From Gemmatimonadota bacterium (lineage in GTDB: Bacteria; Gemmatimonadota; Gemmatimonadetes; Longimicrobiales; Gaopeijiaceae): a stretch of DNA of 64,000 bases. Below, one piece after another: positions 53,379 through 63,052 of the stretch. How positions within the stretch are numbered: position 1 is the stretch's first letter; each line of letters begins with the position of its first letter. Position numbers and translations under genes: made by a program. Where the stretch lies: NCBI GenBank assembly GCA_040882465.1, contig JBBEBG010000008.1, positions 48,848 to 112,847 of the forward strand, read 5' to 3'. The notes beneath the pieces are model-generated. The model was not told the origin of the DNA. It saw only the letters and a list, made by a program, of their open reading frames with translations, and did no database searches.

Positions 53379-55106
53379 TCAGGGTGCGCTCGCCCTGCGA
53401 CGGTCGGCGGGAATCCACCACTCCTGGATTCCCGCCCACTCCCCGCGCGCGTCCAGAACGACGTTCTGGAGCCTCCGGTTCAGCCCGGCCCGCCGGAGAG
53501 GAAAATAGAGGTAGGTGTAAGGCTGAACCTCAACGAGGAGCTCCTGGTAGTCGTGCCAGAGCGGAATCGCCTCCGCCCGGTCCACGATGAGGGGGAGGGT
53601 GTCGAGGAGGAGGTCGAGGCGCGGGTCGTTCGTCCCCGACCAGCCGTAGGGTTGATTCAAATTCCGCGAGTGGTGCAGGTCGGTATCGTCGAGCCTGAAC
53701 TCCGCGACCCATCCGATCACGACTCCGTCGAAGTCGCGCACCTCGGGGGTGTTGATCTGGCTGAGCAGGGTGGCCCACTCGACCACCTGGGGCCGCACCG
53801 CGATCCCGACTTCTCGGAGCTGGGCTTGCATGATCTCGGCGATGTCCTGCCGGTCCTGATTCCCATCGTTGTATTTGATCGAGAGATCGAGACGGACTCC
53901 CTCCGAGTTCTCTCGGATTCCGTCCCCGTCTCGGTCCACCCACCCCGCCTCGTCGAGGAGGGCGCGCGCACCCGCGGGATCGTAAGGGAGGGCGTCCCTG
54001 TTTCCCTCGTGAAAGGCCCAATGGATCGGAGGAACTCCCGCGTTCGCCACCTCCCCGTAACCAAGGAGGAGGGCCTCCACGATCTCGGCCCGGTTCGTCG
54101 CCATCGTGATCGCTCGGCGCACGCGCGCGTCCGCGAGCTGCGGCCGCCGTGTGTTCCAACCCACGAAATCGTACGAACGCCAGGGAAAAGTGCGGAATTG
54201 GAGGTGGGAAGCCCCCGTGATCTGCGGTTCCTGGCTCGCCGGCGGATTGATCATGAAGTCGATGTTCTCCGTGAGCAGCTCGGTCAGGAGCGTCGTCTGC
54301 TCCGGGATGATCCGGAGGACGTAACGCGCGAGGTATGGTGGCCCGCCGAGCCCTTCCGGGAAGGCCGGATTCCGCACGAAGCTCCAACTCGCGTCCGCCC
54401 GATGGTCCTCGAACACGAAGGGGCCGTTCCCCACCGGGCACCGATTTCCGTACGGATGCTGGCGGAGCTCCGCGGGGGCAACGTCGCGAAGGAGGTGCTC
54501 CGGCATGATCGCCGTGGCGCGCCAGGGATCGAGGAGCTCCGCATGGGGGCGAAGGCGAAAAAGGATGGTGTGGTCGTCGAGAACTTCGACCCCGTCCGGA
54601 CCGGGAACGTAGTGGGTCCAGAAGGCCTGGTTCGGGAAGGCGGTCGCCGGATCGGTGGCGCGCAGGTAAGTGAACTCCACGTCGCGCGCCGTGGTCGGCG
54701 TCCCGTCGTGCCAGAAGACGTCGTCGCGAAGGTGGAAGGTGAGCTCCGTGCTCTCCTCGTTCAGCTCCCAGGTCCGGGCCAGGTAGGGCTCCGGCTCGAA
54801 GCCCCCGTCGAACCGGATCAGCGTCATCAGGTTGAGAAAGGTCTGGTGCTGCGTGGACTCGTACGCGGAGGAGACCAGCGCGTTCATTCCGTCCGCGAGC
54901 TCTCCGATCGTTCCGACGACCGCGGTTCCCCCGTAACGCTCTCCCGTCGGATGCTCGAAACCGGCGAGGTGCTCGGCCACCCGGGGAAGGACATCTCGGC
55001 AAAACTCCGGGAGCCCGGCGAGGGAGCGCGCCGCCTGGTCTCCGCACCCGGCGGCCAGGGAGAAGACGAGGAAGGCCCAGGAGGTCGCGAGAGATCGGGG
55101 CTTCAT
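53379..55106 (-). CDS. Peptide ABC transporter substrate-binding lipoprotein
   Basis: A 575-residue solute-binding protein of the SBP_bac_5 family. The signal peptide ends in a lipobox (SLAAGC, C21), so it is a lipoprotein. Conserved segments include LTFHLRDDVFWHDGTPTTARDVEFTY, the FWTHYVPGPDGVEV region and WNTRRPQLADARVRRAITMATNR. The ligand may be peptides, nickel or another solute; DppA, NikA and OppA cannot be separated from sequence. It is the first gene of the transporter operon. Confidence 0.93.
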   Translation of the reverse strand: MKPRSLATSWAFLVFSLAAGCGDQAARSLAGLPEFCRDVLPRVAEHLAGFEHPTGERYGGTAVVGTIGELADGMNALVSSAYESTQHQTFLNLMTLIRFDGGFEPEPYLARTWELNEESTELTFHLRDDVFWHDGTPTTARDVEFTYLRATDPATAFPNQAFWTHYVPGPDGVEVLDDHTILFRLRPHAELLDPWRATAIMPEHLLRDVAPAELRQHPYGNRCPVGNGPFVFEDHRADASWSFVRNPAFPEGLGGPPYLARYVLRIIPEQTTLLTELLTENIDFMINPPASQEPQITGASHLQFRTFPWRSYDFVGWNTRRPQLADARVRRAITMATNRAEIVEALLLGYGEVANAGVPPIHWAFHEGNRDALPYDPAGARALLDEAGWVDRDGDGIRENSEGVRLDLSIKYNDGNQDRQDIAEIMQAQLREVGIAVRPQVVEWATLLSQINTPEVRDFDGVVIGWVAEFRLDDTDLHHSRNLNQPYGWSGTNDPRLDLLLDTLPLIVDRAEAIPLWHDYQELLVEVQPYTYLYFPLRRAGLNRRLQNVVLDARGEWAGIQEWWIPADRRRASAP

Positions 55107-55161
55107 GGGCGCTCCGCGGCGGAGGTGCTCGACAGGTTTCCGGCCGGGAGTACGTGGGAGG

Positions 55162-56139
55162 CTATCGCCGCCAGGTCCACCCAGCCGATTCATATTGGGA
55201 AAGGAGCTCCTCCGCCACCACCCGCGCGACCGGGCTCGTTTCCCCGCGGCTCCATTTCCCGCCGAGCGTTCCCGCCATCGCCGCCTCGACGGCAGCCGCG
55301 ACTCGAGGGAAGGCCACAGGGCCCGCGACGAGTTCCGAGAGGGTGGTCGGATCCCTCCCGGCCCCTCCCGGCCCGTGCCCGTCCATCCCAGCCTCTCCGC
55401 GGCTCGACCGAGGACCACCCTCTCCGGATCCCACCTCGGCCGAAGGTGGTGCCCGAAGTGCGGCGATGGTGACCGTCGAAGGAGCGAGCAGGAGCGAGCC
55501 GTGCTGGAGGAGGATTCCACCGAAGCGGCGTTGGGCGCTTCCCGCGATCTTTCTGCCGCCCACCGCCACTTCCCCGGCGGCGGGGCGTTCGAAGCAGGGG
55601 CCGGAGCCGATGGCGGGCGTGCGCCCCGGAGGATCGGCGAGCGCGGCGTTCACACCCAGCGATCGGAGGGCGTTGACCAGGGCAGCATTGACGAGTCGGT
55701 AACTGTCGCGGAGCCCGCCGAAGGTCCCGACCGGAAAAACCGTCGCGTAGGTCAGCTCCCGGTCATGGAGGACTTCCCGCCCGCCCGTCGGCCGGCGGAC
55801 GACGCCCGCGCCCAATCCCTGCGCGGCGAGGGGGTCGAAGCGTCCGCGGGCCGGCTGGTTTCGCCCCAGCGAGAGGGTGGGGCGGATCCACCGGTAGATA
55901 CGGAGAATGGCCTCGCCCGTTTCCACCGTCCGCGCCAGCGCGACGTCCATCGCCATGTTTGCCCCGCCGTCGGCCGGAGGATCGCGGAGGATCCTCCAGC
56001 GGAGCGTCTCGGGCGGTACGCCTTTCCCGGCCGCACGCAACCAGGTCTCCCCGGTTGCACCCGTTCCGAACCCGCGCTCCCCGGTCTGTTCTGCGGGAGT
56101 GACTCCCGCAGGCGCCCCCCCCTCTTCAGTCCGATCCAA
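55162..56139 (-). CDS. lplA: Lipoate-protein ligase A family protein
   Basis: A 325-residue BPL/LplA-fold enzyme: [18 protein letters not shown] opens the fold, followed by [19 protein letters not shown] (lipoyl-AMP binding) and [13 protein letters not shown] with the catalytic lysine. It attaches lipoate to carrier proteins such as GcvH. The start is uncertain: TTG 56139 gives an N-terminal extension of about 45 residues overlapping the gcvP stop. It lies directly after gcvP in the gcvH-gcvP-lplA set, which fits a role in loading the glycine cleavage H protein. A proline/glycine-rich insertion of about 45 residues breaks the C-terminal half. Confidence 0.85.
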   Translation of the reverse strand: MDRTEEGGAPAGVTPAEQTGERGFGTGATGETWLRAAGKGVPPETLRWRILRDPPADGGANMAMDVALARTVETGEAILRIYRWIRPTLSLGRNQPARGRFDPLAAQGLGAGVVRRPTGGREVLHDRELTYATVFPVGTFGGLRDSYRLVNAALVNALRSLGVNAALADPPGRTPAIGSGPCFERPAAGEVAVGGRKIAGSAQRRFGGILLQHGSLLLAPSTVTIAALRAPPSAEVGSGEGGPRSSRGEAGMDGHGPGGAGRDPTTLSELVAGPVAFPRVAAAVEAAMAGTLGGKWSRGETSPVARVVAEELLSQYESAGWTWRR

Positions 56140-59050
56140 GGGATTCCAATTCGCCTGTGCCCGGTGCGAAGGCGCTCACCGGTGGACAGGAGCAAATGAG
56201 ATTCCGGTCGCCGTATGCGTTGTCCACCCGGCGAACGGGGGGCCAAAACTTCCACTCCCGGGTCCATGGCGCCGGAAAAACCGCCCGATTCCGAGAGTAC
56301 GGGTGGTCCCATGCGCCCGACGCGATCGCGGCGGCCGTGTGGGGCGCGTTTTTCAGCGGGTTGTCCGTCGGATCCATGAGGCCGAGCTCGACCTGCTGGA
56401 TCTCCGCCCGGATCGAGATGAGGGCGTCGCAGAAGCGGTCCAGCTCATCCTTGGACTCGGACTCGGTGGGCTCCACCATCATCGTTCCCGGCACAGGAAA
56501 GGCCATCGTCGGCGCGTGGTAGCCGTAGTCCATGAGCCGCTTCGCCACATCCACCTCGGTGATTCCGGACACCTTCCGGAGGGGGCGCAGGTCGAGGATG
56601 AACTCGTGCGCCACACGCCCCTCCCGTCCCCGGTAGAGGACCGGAAAGTGTTCCTCGAGCCGGTGGGCCATGTAGTTCGCATTCAGAATCGCGATCTCGC
56701 TCGCGCGCCGGAGCCCTTCCTTCCCGAGCATCGCGATGTAGGCCCACGAGATGAGAAGTATGGACGCGCTCCCCCACGGCGCGGCGGAGACGGGCGGAAT
56801 CGCGCGTTCCCCCCCCACGGGGACGATCGGGTGCCCAGGGAGGTACGGCCGGAGGTGCTCGGCGGCACAGATGGGGCCCATCCCCGGTCCGCCCCCGCCG
56901 TGCGGAATCGAAAACGTCTTGTGCAAGTTGATGTGGCAGACGTCGGCCCCGTAGTCCCCCGGTCGCGCGATCCCGACCTGAGCGTTCATGTTCGCGCCGT
57001 CGAGATAGACCTGTCCCCCCCGCTCATGGACGATCCGGCACACCTCGCGGATTCCCTCCTCGAAGACGCCATGAGTGGACGGGTAGGTCGTCATCAGCGC
57101 GCCGAGCTCGCCCGCGTGCGCCTCCGACTTCGCGCGGAGATCGTCCAGCTCCACGTTCCCGTTTTCGTCGCAGGCGACCACGACGACTTTCATCCCCGCC
57201 ATCACGGCCGAGGCCGGATTGGTCCCGTGCGCGGAGGAGGGGATCAGGCAGACCCGTCGGTACGCCTCTCCCCGGGAGGCATGGTAGGCGCAAATCACAA
57301 GGAGGCCGGCGTATTCCCCCTGCGCCCCGGAATTGGGCTGCAGGGAGACCGCGGGGAGCCCGGAGATCGCGGCGAGCCACCGCTCCAGATTGTCCACGAT
57401 CCGGCGGTATCCTCGCGCCTGGTCCGGAGGAGCGAACGGATGGATCCGCGAGAACTCGGGCCAGCTCAGGGCGCGCATCGCCGTCGCGGCATTCAGCTTC
57501 ATCGTACACGAGCCGAGGGGGATCATGCTCGTTCGGAGCGTTAAATCGCGGCTTTCGAGCCGGTGGATGTAACGGAGCATCTCCGTCTCCGTCCGATGCC
57601 GGTGGAACACGGGATGCTCGAGAAAGGGGGAGCTCCGCCGCAGCTCCGGCGGAAGGCTGGAGGCCGCCTCGGTGCCCTTCCGGGAGATTTCGTCGAGGAG
57701 GTGTCGCGGGTCGGGCGACTTCCGTCCATCCGGAACGAAGAGCTCGAAAAGCGCCTCCAGGTCTTCCATCTCGACCGTTTCGTCAAGGGCGATGCCGAGG
57801 GTCCCGTCACCGAAATCTCGGAGATTGATGTGGACTTCGGCGGCGCGCCCGAGGACGGTCCGGATGTCCGGATCCGATGGCCGCACCCGGATCGTGTCGA
57901 AGTAGTGCTCGTGGAGAATTTCATGACCCTGCCCGACCATCGCGGCAGCGAGGGCGCGCGTCAGTTCGTGGATCCGCTTCGCGATGCGGCGAAGCCCTTC
58001 GGGTCCATGATAAACCGCGTACATCGACGCCATCACCGCGAGCAGGACCTGGGCCGTGCAGATGTTCGAGGTCGCTTTTTCCCGCCGGATATGCTGCTCG
58101 CGGGTCTGGAGCGCCATGCGGAGGGCGGGTGCACCGTCCGCGTCCTTGGAAACGCCGATGATCCGCCCCGGAATTCCACGCTTGAGCGCCTCAGTCGTGG
58201 CGAAGTAGGCGGCGTGGGGGCCCCCGTACCCGAGCGGGACCCCAAAACGCTGGCTGTTTCCCACGACCACGTCGGCGCCCATCTCGCCCGGAGGGAAGAG
58301 AAGGGTCAGCGAAAGGAGATCCGCGACGACGGCGACGAGCACGCCCCCGTCGTGCGCCTTCGCGATCGTCGGGCGCGGGTCCGTCACCTCGCCGTTGGTG
58401 TCCGGATAAGCGAGAAGAACTCCGAAGACCGAATCGTCGAACGCGGCGTCCGCCGGGTCCTCGATCCGGAGCTCGATTCCGAGCGGGAGTGCCCGCCCCC
58501 GGACGACCTCGATCGTCTGCGGATGGCATCCACGGTCCACAAGGAAGACATTTCGCTCGCTCACCCCTTCCGAGAGGAAGAGCGACATCGCCTCGGCTGC
58601 GGCCGTCCCCTCGTCGAGGAGGGAGGCGTTCGCAATTGCGAGACCAGTCAGATCCATCACGACCGTCTGGAAGTTGAGGAGCGCCTCGAGCCGCCCCTGC
58701 GAGATTTCCGCCTGGTAGGGGGTGTAGGCCGTGTACCACCCTGGATTCTCGAGTACCGTTCGCAGGATCACCGACGGGACCACCGTGTCGTGGTAACCCA
58801 TTCCGATGAAGGAACGGAAGGGCCGGTTTTCCGCGGCGATTTCGCGGAGGCGTTGGAGGAGCTGGGGCTCGGAGAGGGCGTCTCCGATCCCGGGGAGAGC
58901 TTCGTTCCGAATGGCGGCGGGGACGGTCTGCCCGATGAGCTCCGCCAGGGAGCTGCAACCGAGCGTCCCGAGCATTTCCTCGACGGCTCTCTCGTCCGGA
59001 CCCAGATGCCTGCGTACGAAACGGTCGTCTCGGTCGAAGGCGCGTGTCAT
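56126..59050 (-). CDS. gcvP: Glycine dehydrogenase (decarboxylating), single-chain P protein
   Basis: A 974-residue PLP enzyme that decarboxylates glycine and passes the aminomethyl group to the lipoyl arm of GcvH. It is the fused form: N-terminal half (about 1-440) and PLP-binding C-terminal half. The PLP lysine is in [23 protein letters not shown]; the family segments [14 protein letters not shown] and [15 protein letters not shown] are also present. I start it at ATG 59050 ([11 protein letters not shown]). It follows gcvH by 87 bases. No gcvT or lpd gene is in the window. Confidence 0.97.
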   Translation of the reverse strand: MTRAFDRDDRFVRRHLGPDERAVEEMLGTLGCSSLAELIGQTVPAAIRNEALPGIGDALSEPQLLQRLREIAAENRPFRSFIGMGYHDTVVPSVILRTVLENPGWYTAYTPYQAEISQGRLEALLNFQTVVMDLTGLAIANASLLDEGTAAAEAMSLFLSEGVSERNVFLVDRGCHPQTIEVVRGRALPLGIELRIEDPADAAFDDSVFGVLLAYPDTNGEVTDPRPTIAKAHDGGVLVAVVADLLSLTLLFPPGEMGADVVVGNSQRFGVPLGYGGPHAAYFATTEALKRGIPGRIIGVSKDADGAPALRMALQTREQHIRREKATSNICTAQVLLAVMASMYAVYHGPEGLRRIAKRIHELTRALAAAMVGQGHEILHEHYFDTIRVRPSDPDIRTVLGRAAEVHINLRDFGDGTLGIALDETVEMEDLEALFELFVPDGRKSPDPRHLLDEISRKGTEAASSLPPELRRSSPFLEHPVFHRHRTETEMLRYIHRLESRDLTLRTSMIPLGSCTMKLNAATAMRALSWPEFSRIHPFAPPDQARGYRRIVDNLERWLAAISGLPAVSLQPNSGAQGEYAGLLVICAYHASRGEAYRRVCLIPSSAHGTNPASAVMAGMKVVVVACDENGNVELDDLRAKSEAHAGELGALMTTYPSTHGVFEEGIREVCRIVHERGGQVYLDGANMNAQVGIARPGDYGADVCHINLHKTFSIPHGGGGPGMGPICAAEHLRPYLPGHPIVPVGGERAIPPVSAAPWGSASILLISWAYIAMLGKEGLRRASEIAILNANYMAHRLEEHFPVLYRGREGRVAHEFILDLRPLRKVSGITEVDVAKRLMDYGYHAPTMAFPVPGTMMVEPTESESKDELDRFCDALISIRAEIQQVELGLMDPTDNPLKNAPHTAAAIASGAWDHPYSRNRAVFPAPWTREWKFWPPVRRVDNAYGDRNLICSCPPVSAFAPGTGELESLGSD

Positions 59051-59137
59051 GACGAGCGGCTCACACTCCCCAGGAAATGACGGGCCGGGTTGGACGGGAA
59101 GCCTCGCCACCCGGCGGCGGGGCGTTCGCCAAAAGGG

Positions 59138-59524
59138 TCAGCCGACGAGCTTGCGGTAGGCTTCGTGATCGAGGAGCTCCTCGACTGCGGATGGGTCGCT
59201 CACGCGAAGGCGGATCATCCACCCCTCACCATAGGGATCGGTGTTCACGAGGGCGGGATCCTGGTCGAGCGCCGAGTTGATCTCCACCACTTCGCCCGCC
59301 ACCGGGGAAAACAGATCGCTCACCGCCTTCACCGCCTCGATGGTTCCGAACACTTCCATTCGGTCGAAGGCCTCCCCGACTCCGGGAAGCTCGAGGAAGA
59401 CGACGTCCCCCAACTCGCCCTGGGCATAATCGGTGACCCCGACCAGAAACACGTTCGTTTCATCAGTGGGTTTTAGGTATTCGTGCTCTTCGGTGTAATG
59501 CAGGCCGGCGGGGATCCGGGACAT
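59138..59524 (-). CDS. gcvH: Glycine cleavage system H protein
   Basis: A 128-residue lipoyl carrier. The lipoylation lysine is in GTIEAVKAVSDL, with YTEEHEYLKP at the N-terminus and INSALDQDPALVNTDPYGEGW in the C-terminal half. It shuttles the methylamine group between GcvP and GcvT. I start it at ATG 59524. The upstream gap holds stem-loops but no clear glycine riboswitch. Confidence 0.97.
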   Translation of the reverse strand: MSRIPAGLHYTEEHEYLKPTDETNVFLVGVTDYAQGELGDVVFLELPGVGEAFDRMEVFGTIEAVKAVSDLFSPVAGEVVEINSALDQDPALVNTDPYGEGWMIRLRVSDPSAVEELLDHEAYRKLVG

Positions 59525-59664
59525 CCGGACTGTCTCCGATATGGTGAGGGGGATGCGGCGCCCCGGGAATAGATATTTTCTCCGGGGAAGCGTCAAGCGG
59601 CCCGTCCCGACAGGGAGTCAGGGCGGCGCGGAACCCGCGCGCGTTGCCTCCGGGTGGCTTTCGG

Positions 59665-59692
59665 AGCCCGGGTTGCAGAGATTTCCCGGGCT
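59665..59692. repeat. Perfect 8-bp inverted repeat between gcvH and tatA
   Basis: AGCCCGGG (59665-59672) and CCCGGGCT (59685-59692) flank a 12-base loop in the divergent gap. On the gcvH strand it would fold ahead of the gene, followed by a second small stem (CTCCG...CGGAG). I cannot match it to a known riboswitch. Confidence 0.4.
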
Positions 59693-59778
59693 GGCTGGTG
59701 TTCGCGGGAAGAGCGCCGGGGTCCACGGCGACCCGCCGGGCGTGCCGGCCCGTCGTCTCGTGCTAGGGAGGCTAAGAC

Positions 59779-59976
59779 ATGATCGGTGGCATCGGTGCGT
59801 GGGAGATCGCGCTGATTCTCTTTCTCCTTCTCCTCCTCTTCGGGGCGAAGCGGATTCCTCAGATTGCAAGAGGCCTCGGCGAGGGGATTCGGAACTTCAA
59901 GTCGGGGATCAAGGACCCGGAGCGGCTGGAGAAAGGCGAAGGAGAGCGGAGTCGGGAAGAGGAGAGGAAGAGCTGA
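59779..59976 (+). CDS. tatA: Sec-independent protein translocase TatA/E
   Basis: A 65-residue protein: one membrane helix (about 7-22, WEIALILFLLLLLFGAKRIP), the hinge phenylalanine-glycine-x-lysine (FGAK), an amphipathic helix (ARGLGEGIRNFKSGIKD) and a charged tail. It forms the pore of the Tat pathway, which exports folded proteins such as those with Fe-S or copper cofactors. It starts at ATG 59779 behind AGGGAGG. tatB and tatC are not in the window. Confidence 0.95.
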   Translation: MIGGIGAWEIALILFLLLLLFGAKRIPQIARGLGEGIRNFKSGIKDPERLEKGEGERSREEERKS

Positions 59977-60016
59977 TTCTTCGGCAGGGCCCCACTCCCT
60001 CCCCGCGTGAGGCGCA

Positions 60017-60796
60017 TTGTCCGTGAACGAGGCGGGCCGGGGCAACGTGGTGATCGTGCTCGACGAGCCCCAGAACCTGGTGAACGTCGCCGGCGTCGTA
60101 CGGGCGATGAAGAACATGGGGCTCCACCGCCTCCGGCTCGTGCGTCCGCTGGAATTCGACCCCTGGAGAATCGAGGGGATCGCACACCGCTCCGAAGACG
60201 TCGTCGAGTCCGCCGCTATTGTGGACACCCTCGACGAAGCCCTCTCGGACTGCCTCCTCGTCATCGGGACTTCGGCCCGCGCCCGCACCGCCCAGCGAAA
60301 CTACGGACATCCACGGGAGTGGGCCCCGAGGATCGCCGAGAAGGCCCGGGAGGGCCCCGTCGCCATCGTGTTCGGGCGGGAGGACAAGGGACTCTCCAAC
60401 GAGGCCCTCGACCGTTGCGACGGCGTCGTCGTGATTCCGACGGACCCCGGGTACCGAAGCCTGAACCTCGCTCAGGCCTGCCTGCTCTTGGCGTATGAGG
60501 TTTTCCTCGCCCTCGAGGGGGACGAACGGCCGCTCCCCCAGGGGAAGCGTTCGGCGGGTCCGGCGACGCGCGGAGAGCTGGAGGCCATGCTGGAAGCCCT
60601 CGAGGGGGGCCTTTGGCGCATTGATTTCTTCAAAGCCCGCCCGGCCGAAAGTGTGATGCGGACCTTTCGAACCCTGCTCGCGCGCGCCGAGCTCGACCGG
60701 CACGAGGCCGGGCTCGTGAAGGCGCTCGGATTCGAGATCGGGAATTTCCTGGACAGGAGGGACACCTCGATGGCTTCGCCGGAAGAGGGCGACTAG
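60017..60796 (+). CDS. SpoU/TrmJ-like tRNA/rRNA 2'-O-methyltransferase
   Basis: A 259-residue SPOUT enzyme. The knot motifs are VIVLDEPQNLVNVAGVVRAMKNMG, IVFGREDKGLSNEAL and IPTDPGYRSLNLAQACLLLAYEVF. The C-terminal 90 residues form a helical TrmJ-type extension. It would methylate a ribose hydroxyl in tRNA (position 32 for TrmJ) or rRNA; the exact target is inference. The start is TTG 60017, or GTG at 60023. It lies 40 bases after tatA and may share its transcript. Confidence 0.88.
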   Translation: MSVNEAGRGNVVIVLDEPQNLVNVAGVVRAMKNMGLHRLRLVRPLEFDPWRIEGIAHRSEDVVESAAIVDTLDEALSDCLLVIGTSARARTAQRNYGHPREWAPRIAEKAREGPVAIVFGREDKGLSNEALDRCDGVVVIPTDPGYRSLNLAQACLLLAYEVFLALEGDERPLPQGKRSAGPATRGELEAMLEALEGGLWRIDFFKARPAESVMRTFRTLLARAELDRHEAGLVKALGFEIGNFLDRRDTSMASPEEGD

Positions 60797-61062
60797 GACA
60801 TCCGATCCGATCGCTTGTGCCCCCCCCTCGCAAAGCTTTCGTTGCCGCACTCCTTTTCCCCACCTATGTTTTCCATCGCTCGGGGCCATGACGGACGAGA
60901 TTTCCCTCGCGCGGTTCCGCGCGAAGCGCCCGCCGCAACCAGCTGAGCGTCGCGACCCTCCTGCGATGCGGGACCTTCGACCCACCATCTGCGGTCGCCG
61001 GGGAGGAGGGATTTCGTCCGTCGGCGTTGGCCAACACAACCCCTTGCCGGAGATGTCCCCGT

Positions 61063-61368
61063 ATGCGCCGCAATCAGGAAAGCCCGAAGCGCCGCCACAT
61101 CGTGCCCACGCTCGCCCTCCTCCTCCTCCTCGCGGGATGCAACCCCGTGTCGGGGACCTATACGGGGAATCAGGGGATGATTCAGTCCATGACCTTCGAT
61201 GGGGGAGAAGTTGAGATTTCTACGATGTTGGGGATCGAGACCGGCACGTACGAAGTGGATGGTGACCGGGTGCATGTCACGATTGACGGGGACACGCAGA
61301 CCCTCGCGATCAATAACGACGGGTGCCTCGACGGCGGAATGATGATCGGCGTCCTCTGCAAGGATTGA
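61063..61368 (+). CDS. Small secreted lipoprotein, function unknown
   Basis: A 101-residue protein with a signal peptide (about 13-25, LALLLLLAGC) ending in a lipobox cysteine. The mature part is short and beta-rich (GTYTGNQGMIQSMTFDGGEVEI; GTYEVDGDRVHVTIDGD), with two further cysteines near the end (DGCLDGG and VLCKD) that may pair. Start ATG 61063 with GGAG upstream. I do not recognise the family. Confidence 0.72.
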   Translation: MRRNQESPKRRHIVPTLALLLLLAGCNPVSGTYTGNQGMIQSMTFDGGEVEISTMLGIETGTYEVDGDRVHVTIDGDTQTLAINNDGCLDGGMMIGVLCKD

Positions 61369-61399
61369 TTTCGGGGGACCTTTCGGTGTGTGGGGGTCC

Positions 61400-61448
61400 G
61401 CTCCGGCCGGGGACGACGCATCGCTCCACGGCCGGAGCCGGTCCTCGC
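61400..61448. repeat. 10-bp perfect inverted repeat before the diguanylate cyclase gene
   Basis: GCTCCGGCCG (61400-61409) and its exact complement (61439-61448) flank a 29-base loop, in the 174-base gap between the lipoprotein gene and the diguanylate cyclase gene. No T-run follows, so it is either an operator or a weak terminator. Confidence 0.4.
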
Positions 61449-61542
61449 GGCCAGTTGTAGCTCGCACCACGGCGCGCCTATCTTTGCCCAGGCCGCCGCC
61501 GCGGCCCTTTCCCCACTCAAGAACCCGGAACTGAAGCGACGG

Positions 61543-63033
61543 ATGGCAACCCCGGAACGGATCACCGAGCCCGCCTCTTTGGCGGAACGGTACCGCGTCC
61601 TCCTCGAGATCGGCCGCGCGCTGACGAGCGCCCTGAGCGACGACGAGCTCTATACGGCGATCCACAGGGAGACCTCCCGGGTCATCGAGGCTGACGGCTT
61701 CTACGTCTCCCTTTACGACGCCACCAACGACCGCGCGACGGTCGTCTTCTGGGCGGAGGGAGGGGAAAGCCGCCGTGCCCGCATCACCTATCCGGGCTCC
61801 GAGAGTCAGGTGATCCGGACGGGGGTCCCCGCAATGGTTTCGGACCGGCTCGCGGATGGTTCGCTTCTCGTCCTCGGCGACGGGGGCGAACGGGTCACCC
61901 GGTCGGCCATCTCGGCGCCCATGCGGGCCCGCAAGGCGGTCCTGGGTGTGATCAGCGCGCAGAGTTACCGACCCGACGCCTATACGCACTCGGACCTCGA
62001 GCTTCTCGCGGGCATCGCCGATCTCGCCGCTGTCGCGAGCCAAAACGTGATTCACGTCTCCCTGCTCGATCACCGGCGGCGGGAAGCCGAGAACATGGAG
62101 GAGATCGTCCGCGCGCTCGTCAGCTCCCTCGACGTCGAGGAAGTTCTGTCACGAGTCGCGGAGGCGGCCCTCGACCTTCTCGAGGGCGGCGAAGCGGTCG
62201 TTTGGCTCCTCGGCGAGGAGACGGCGCGGGTTGCAGCGAGTCGGGGCCCACGCGCGCCGGCGGTGGGGAGCGAAATCCCCTTCGAGGGGGAATGGGCCCG
62301 CATTCTCCTCGAGGAACGGCGCCCCGTCCTCCTCGAGAACATCCAGGAGTCGCCCCTCCTCACAGATGGAGTCCGAAAGGCTTTTCAGGGCAAGTCCGGC
62401 CTCATCGCCCCGCTCACGGTAGGCGACCGGATCACGGGGGCTCTCTTCGTGGGGGTCGAACACGACCGCGTCTTCACCGATGACGAGGCGCATCTCCTCC
62501 AACGCCTCGCAGGACACGCGGCGGTCGCACTCAAAAACGCTCGCCTCCATTCGCGGCTTCAAACCCTTTCCCTGACCGATCCACTCACGAAGCTTCCAAA
62601 CCGGCGTCACCTCGAGATGCACCTGGCGCGGGAGTTCGCCGCGGCCCAGCGGGGGCGACGGATCTCCATGGTTCTTTTCGATCTAGACAACTTCAAGCAG
62701 TACAACGACGCCTTCGGACACCTCGCCGGCGACGGAGTTCTCGAGGCAATGGGGGAGGTTCTCTCCGGGGAAACCCGTGCCATGAACCTCGTTGCCCGGT
62801 ACGGGGGCGACGAGTTCGTGGCAGTCCTCTCGGAAACCTCGGCGGAGGGGGCCAGGCATCACGCCGCGCGGGTCGCGGACCAGGTCGCAAGGCACCCGGC
62901 TCTCGGGCCGCACGGAATCGGGGTGACCGCGGGGGTTGCCGAATTCACCGAGGGGATGGAGACGGTCAAAGACCTCATCCGGGCTGTGGACGAAGACATG
63001 TACAGGGCAAAAGCGGCTCGGGAAGCCCTTTGA
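61543..63033 (+). CDS. Diguanylate cyclase with two GAF domains
   Basis: A 496-residue cytoplasmic signalling protein. GAF domain 1 covers about 15-170, GAF domain 2 about 185-325, and the GGDEF domain about 335-496 with the intact active site YGGDEF (residues 420-425). It would make cyclic di-GMP in response to ligands of the GAF domains. The product-inhibition I-site, RxxD nine residues before GGDEF, reads RAMN, so feedback inhibition is probably lost. No membrane segment is seen. The start is uncertain: ATG 61543 fits the GAF domain best; upstream codons in this frame look non-coding. Confidence 0.88.
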   Translation: MATPERITEPASLAERYRVLLEIGRALTSALSDDELYTAIHRETSRVIEADGFYVSLYDATNDRATVVFWAEGGESRRARITYPGSESQVIRTGVPAMVSDRLADGSLLVLGDGGERVTRSAISAPMRARKAVLGVISAQSYRPDAYTHSDLELLAGIADLAAVASQNVIHVSLLDHRRREAENMEEIVRALVSSLDVEEVLSRVAEAALDLLEGGEAVVWLLGEETARVAASRGPRAPAVGSEIPFEGEWARILLEERRPVLLENIQESPLLTDGVRKAFQGKSGLIAPLTVGDRITGALFVGVEHDRVFTDDEAHLLQRLAGHAAVALKNARLHSRLQTLSLTDPLTKLPNRRHLEMHLAREFAAAQRGRRISMVLFDLDNFKQYNDAFGHLAGDGVLEAMGEVLSGETRAMNLVARYGGDEFVAVLSETSAEGARHHAARVADQVARHPALGPHGIGVTAGVAEFTEGMETVKDLIRAVDEDMYRAKAAREAL

Positions 63034-63052
63034 GGGAAGGCCCGGCGTGGTG

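Noticed and set aside
53553-55472. 639-residue plus-strand frame opposite the substrate-binding protein gene
   Set aside because: It shadows a clear SBP_bac_5 lipoprotein gene and has no domain character of its own.
59525-59778. Possible glycine riboswitch upstream of gcvH
   Set aside because: The gap has an 8-bp stem and a second small stem, but the conserved CTCTCAGGCAAA-type segment of the glycine aptamer is missing, so I keep it only as an inverted repeat.
60888-61214. 108-residue plus-strand frame before the small lipoprotein gene
   Set aside because: It is proline/arginine-rich, runs into the lipoprotein gene in another frame, and shows no folded-domain character. Apart from a short GC hairpin at 60907-60924, I see nothing certain in this gap.
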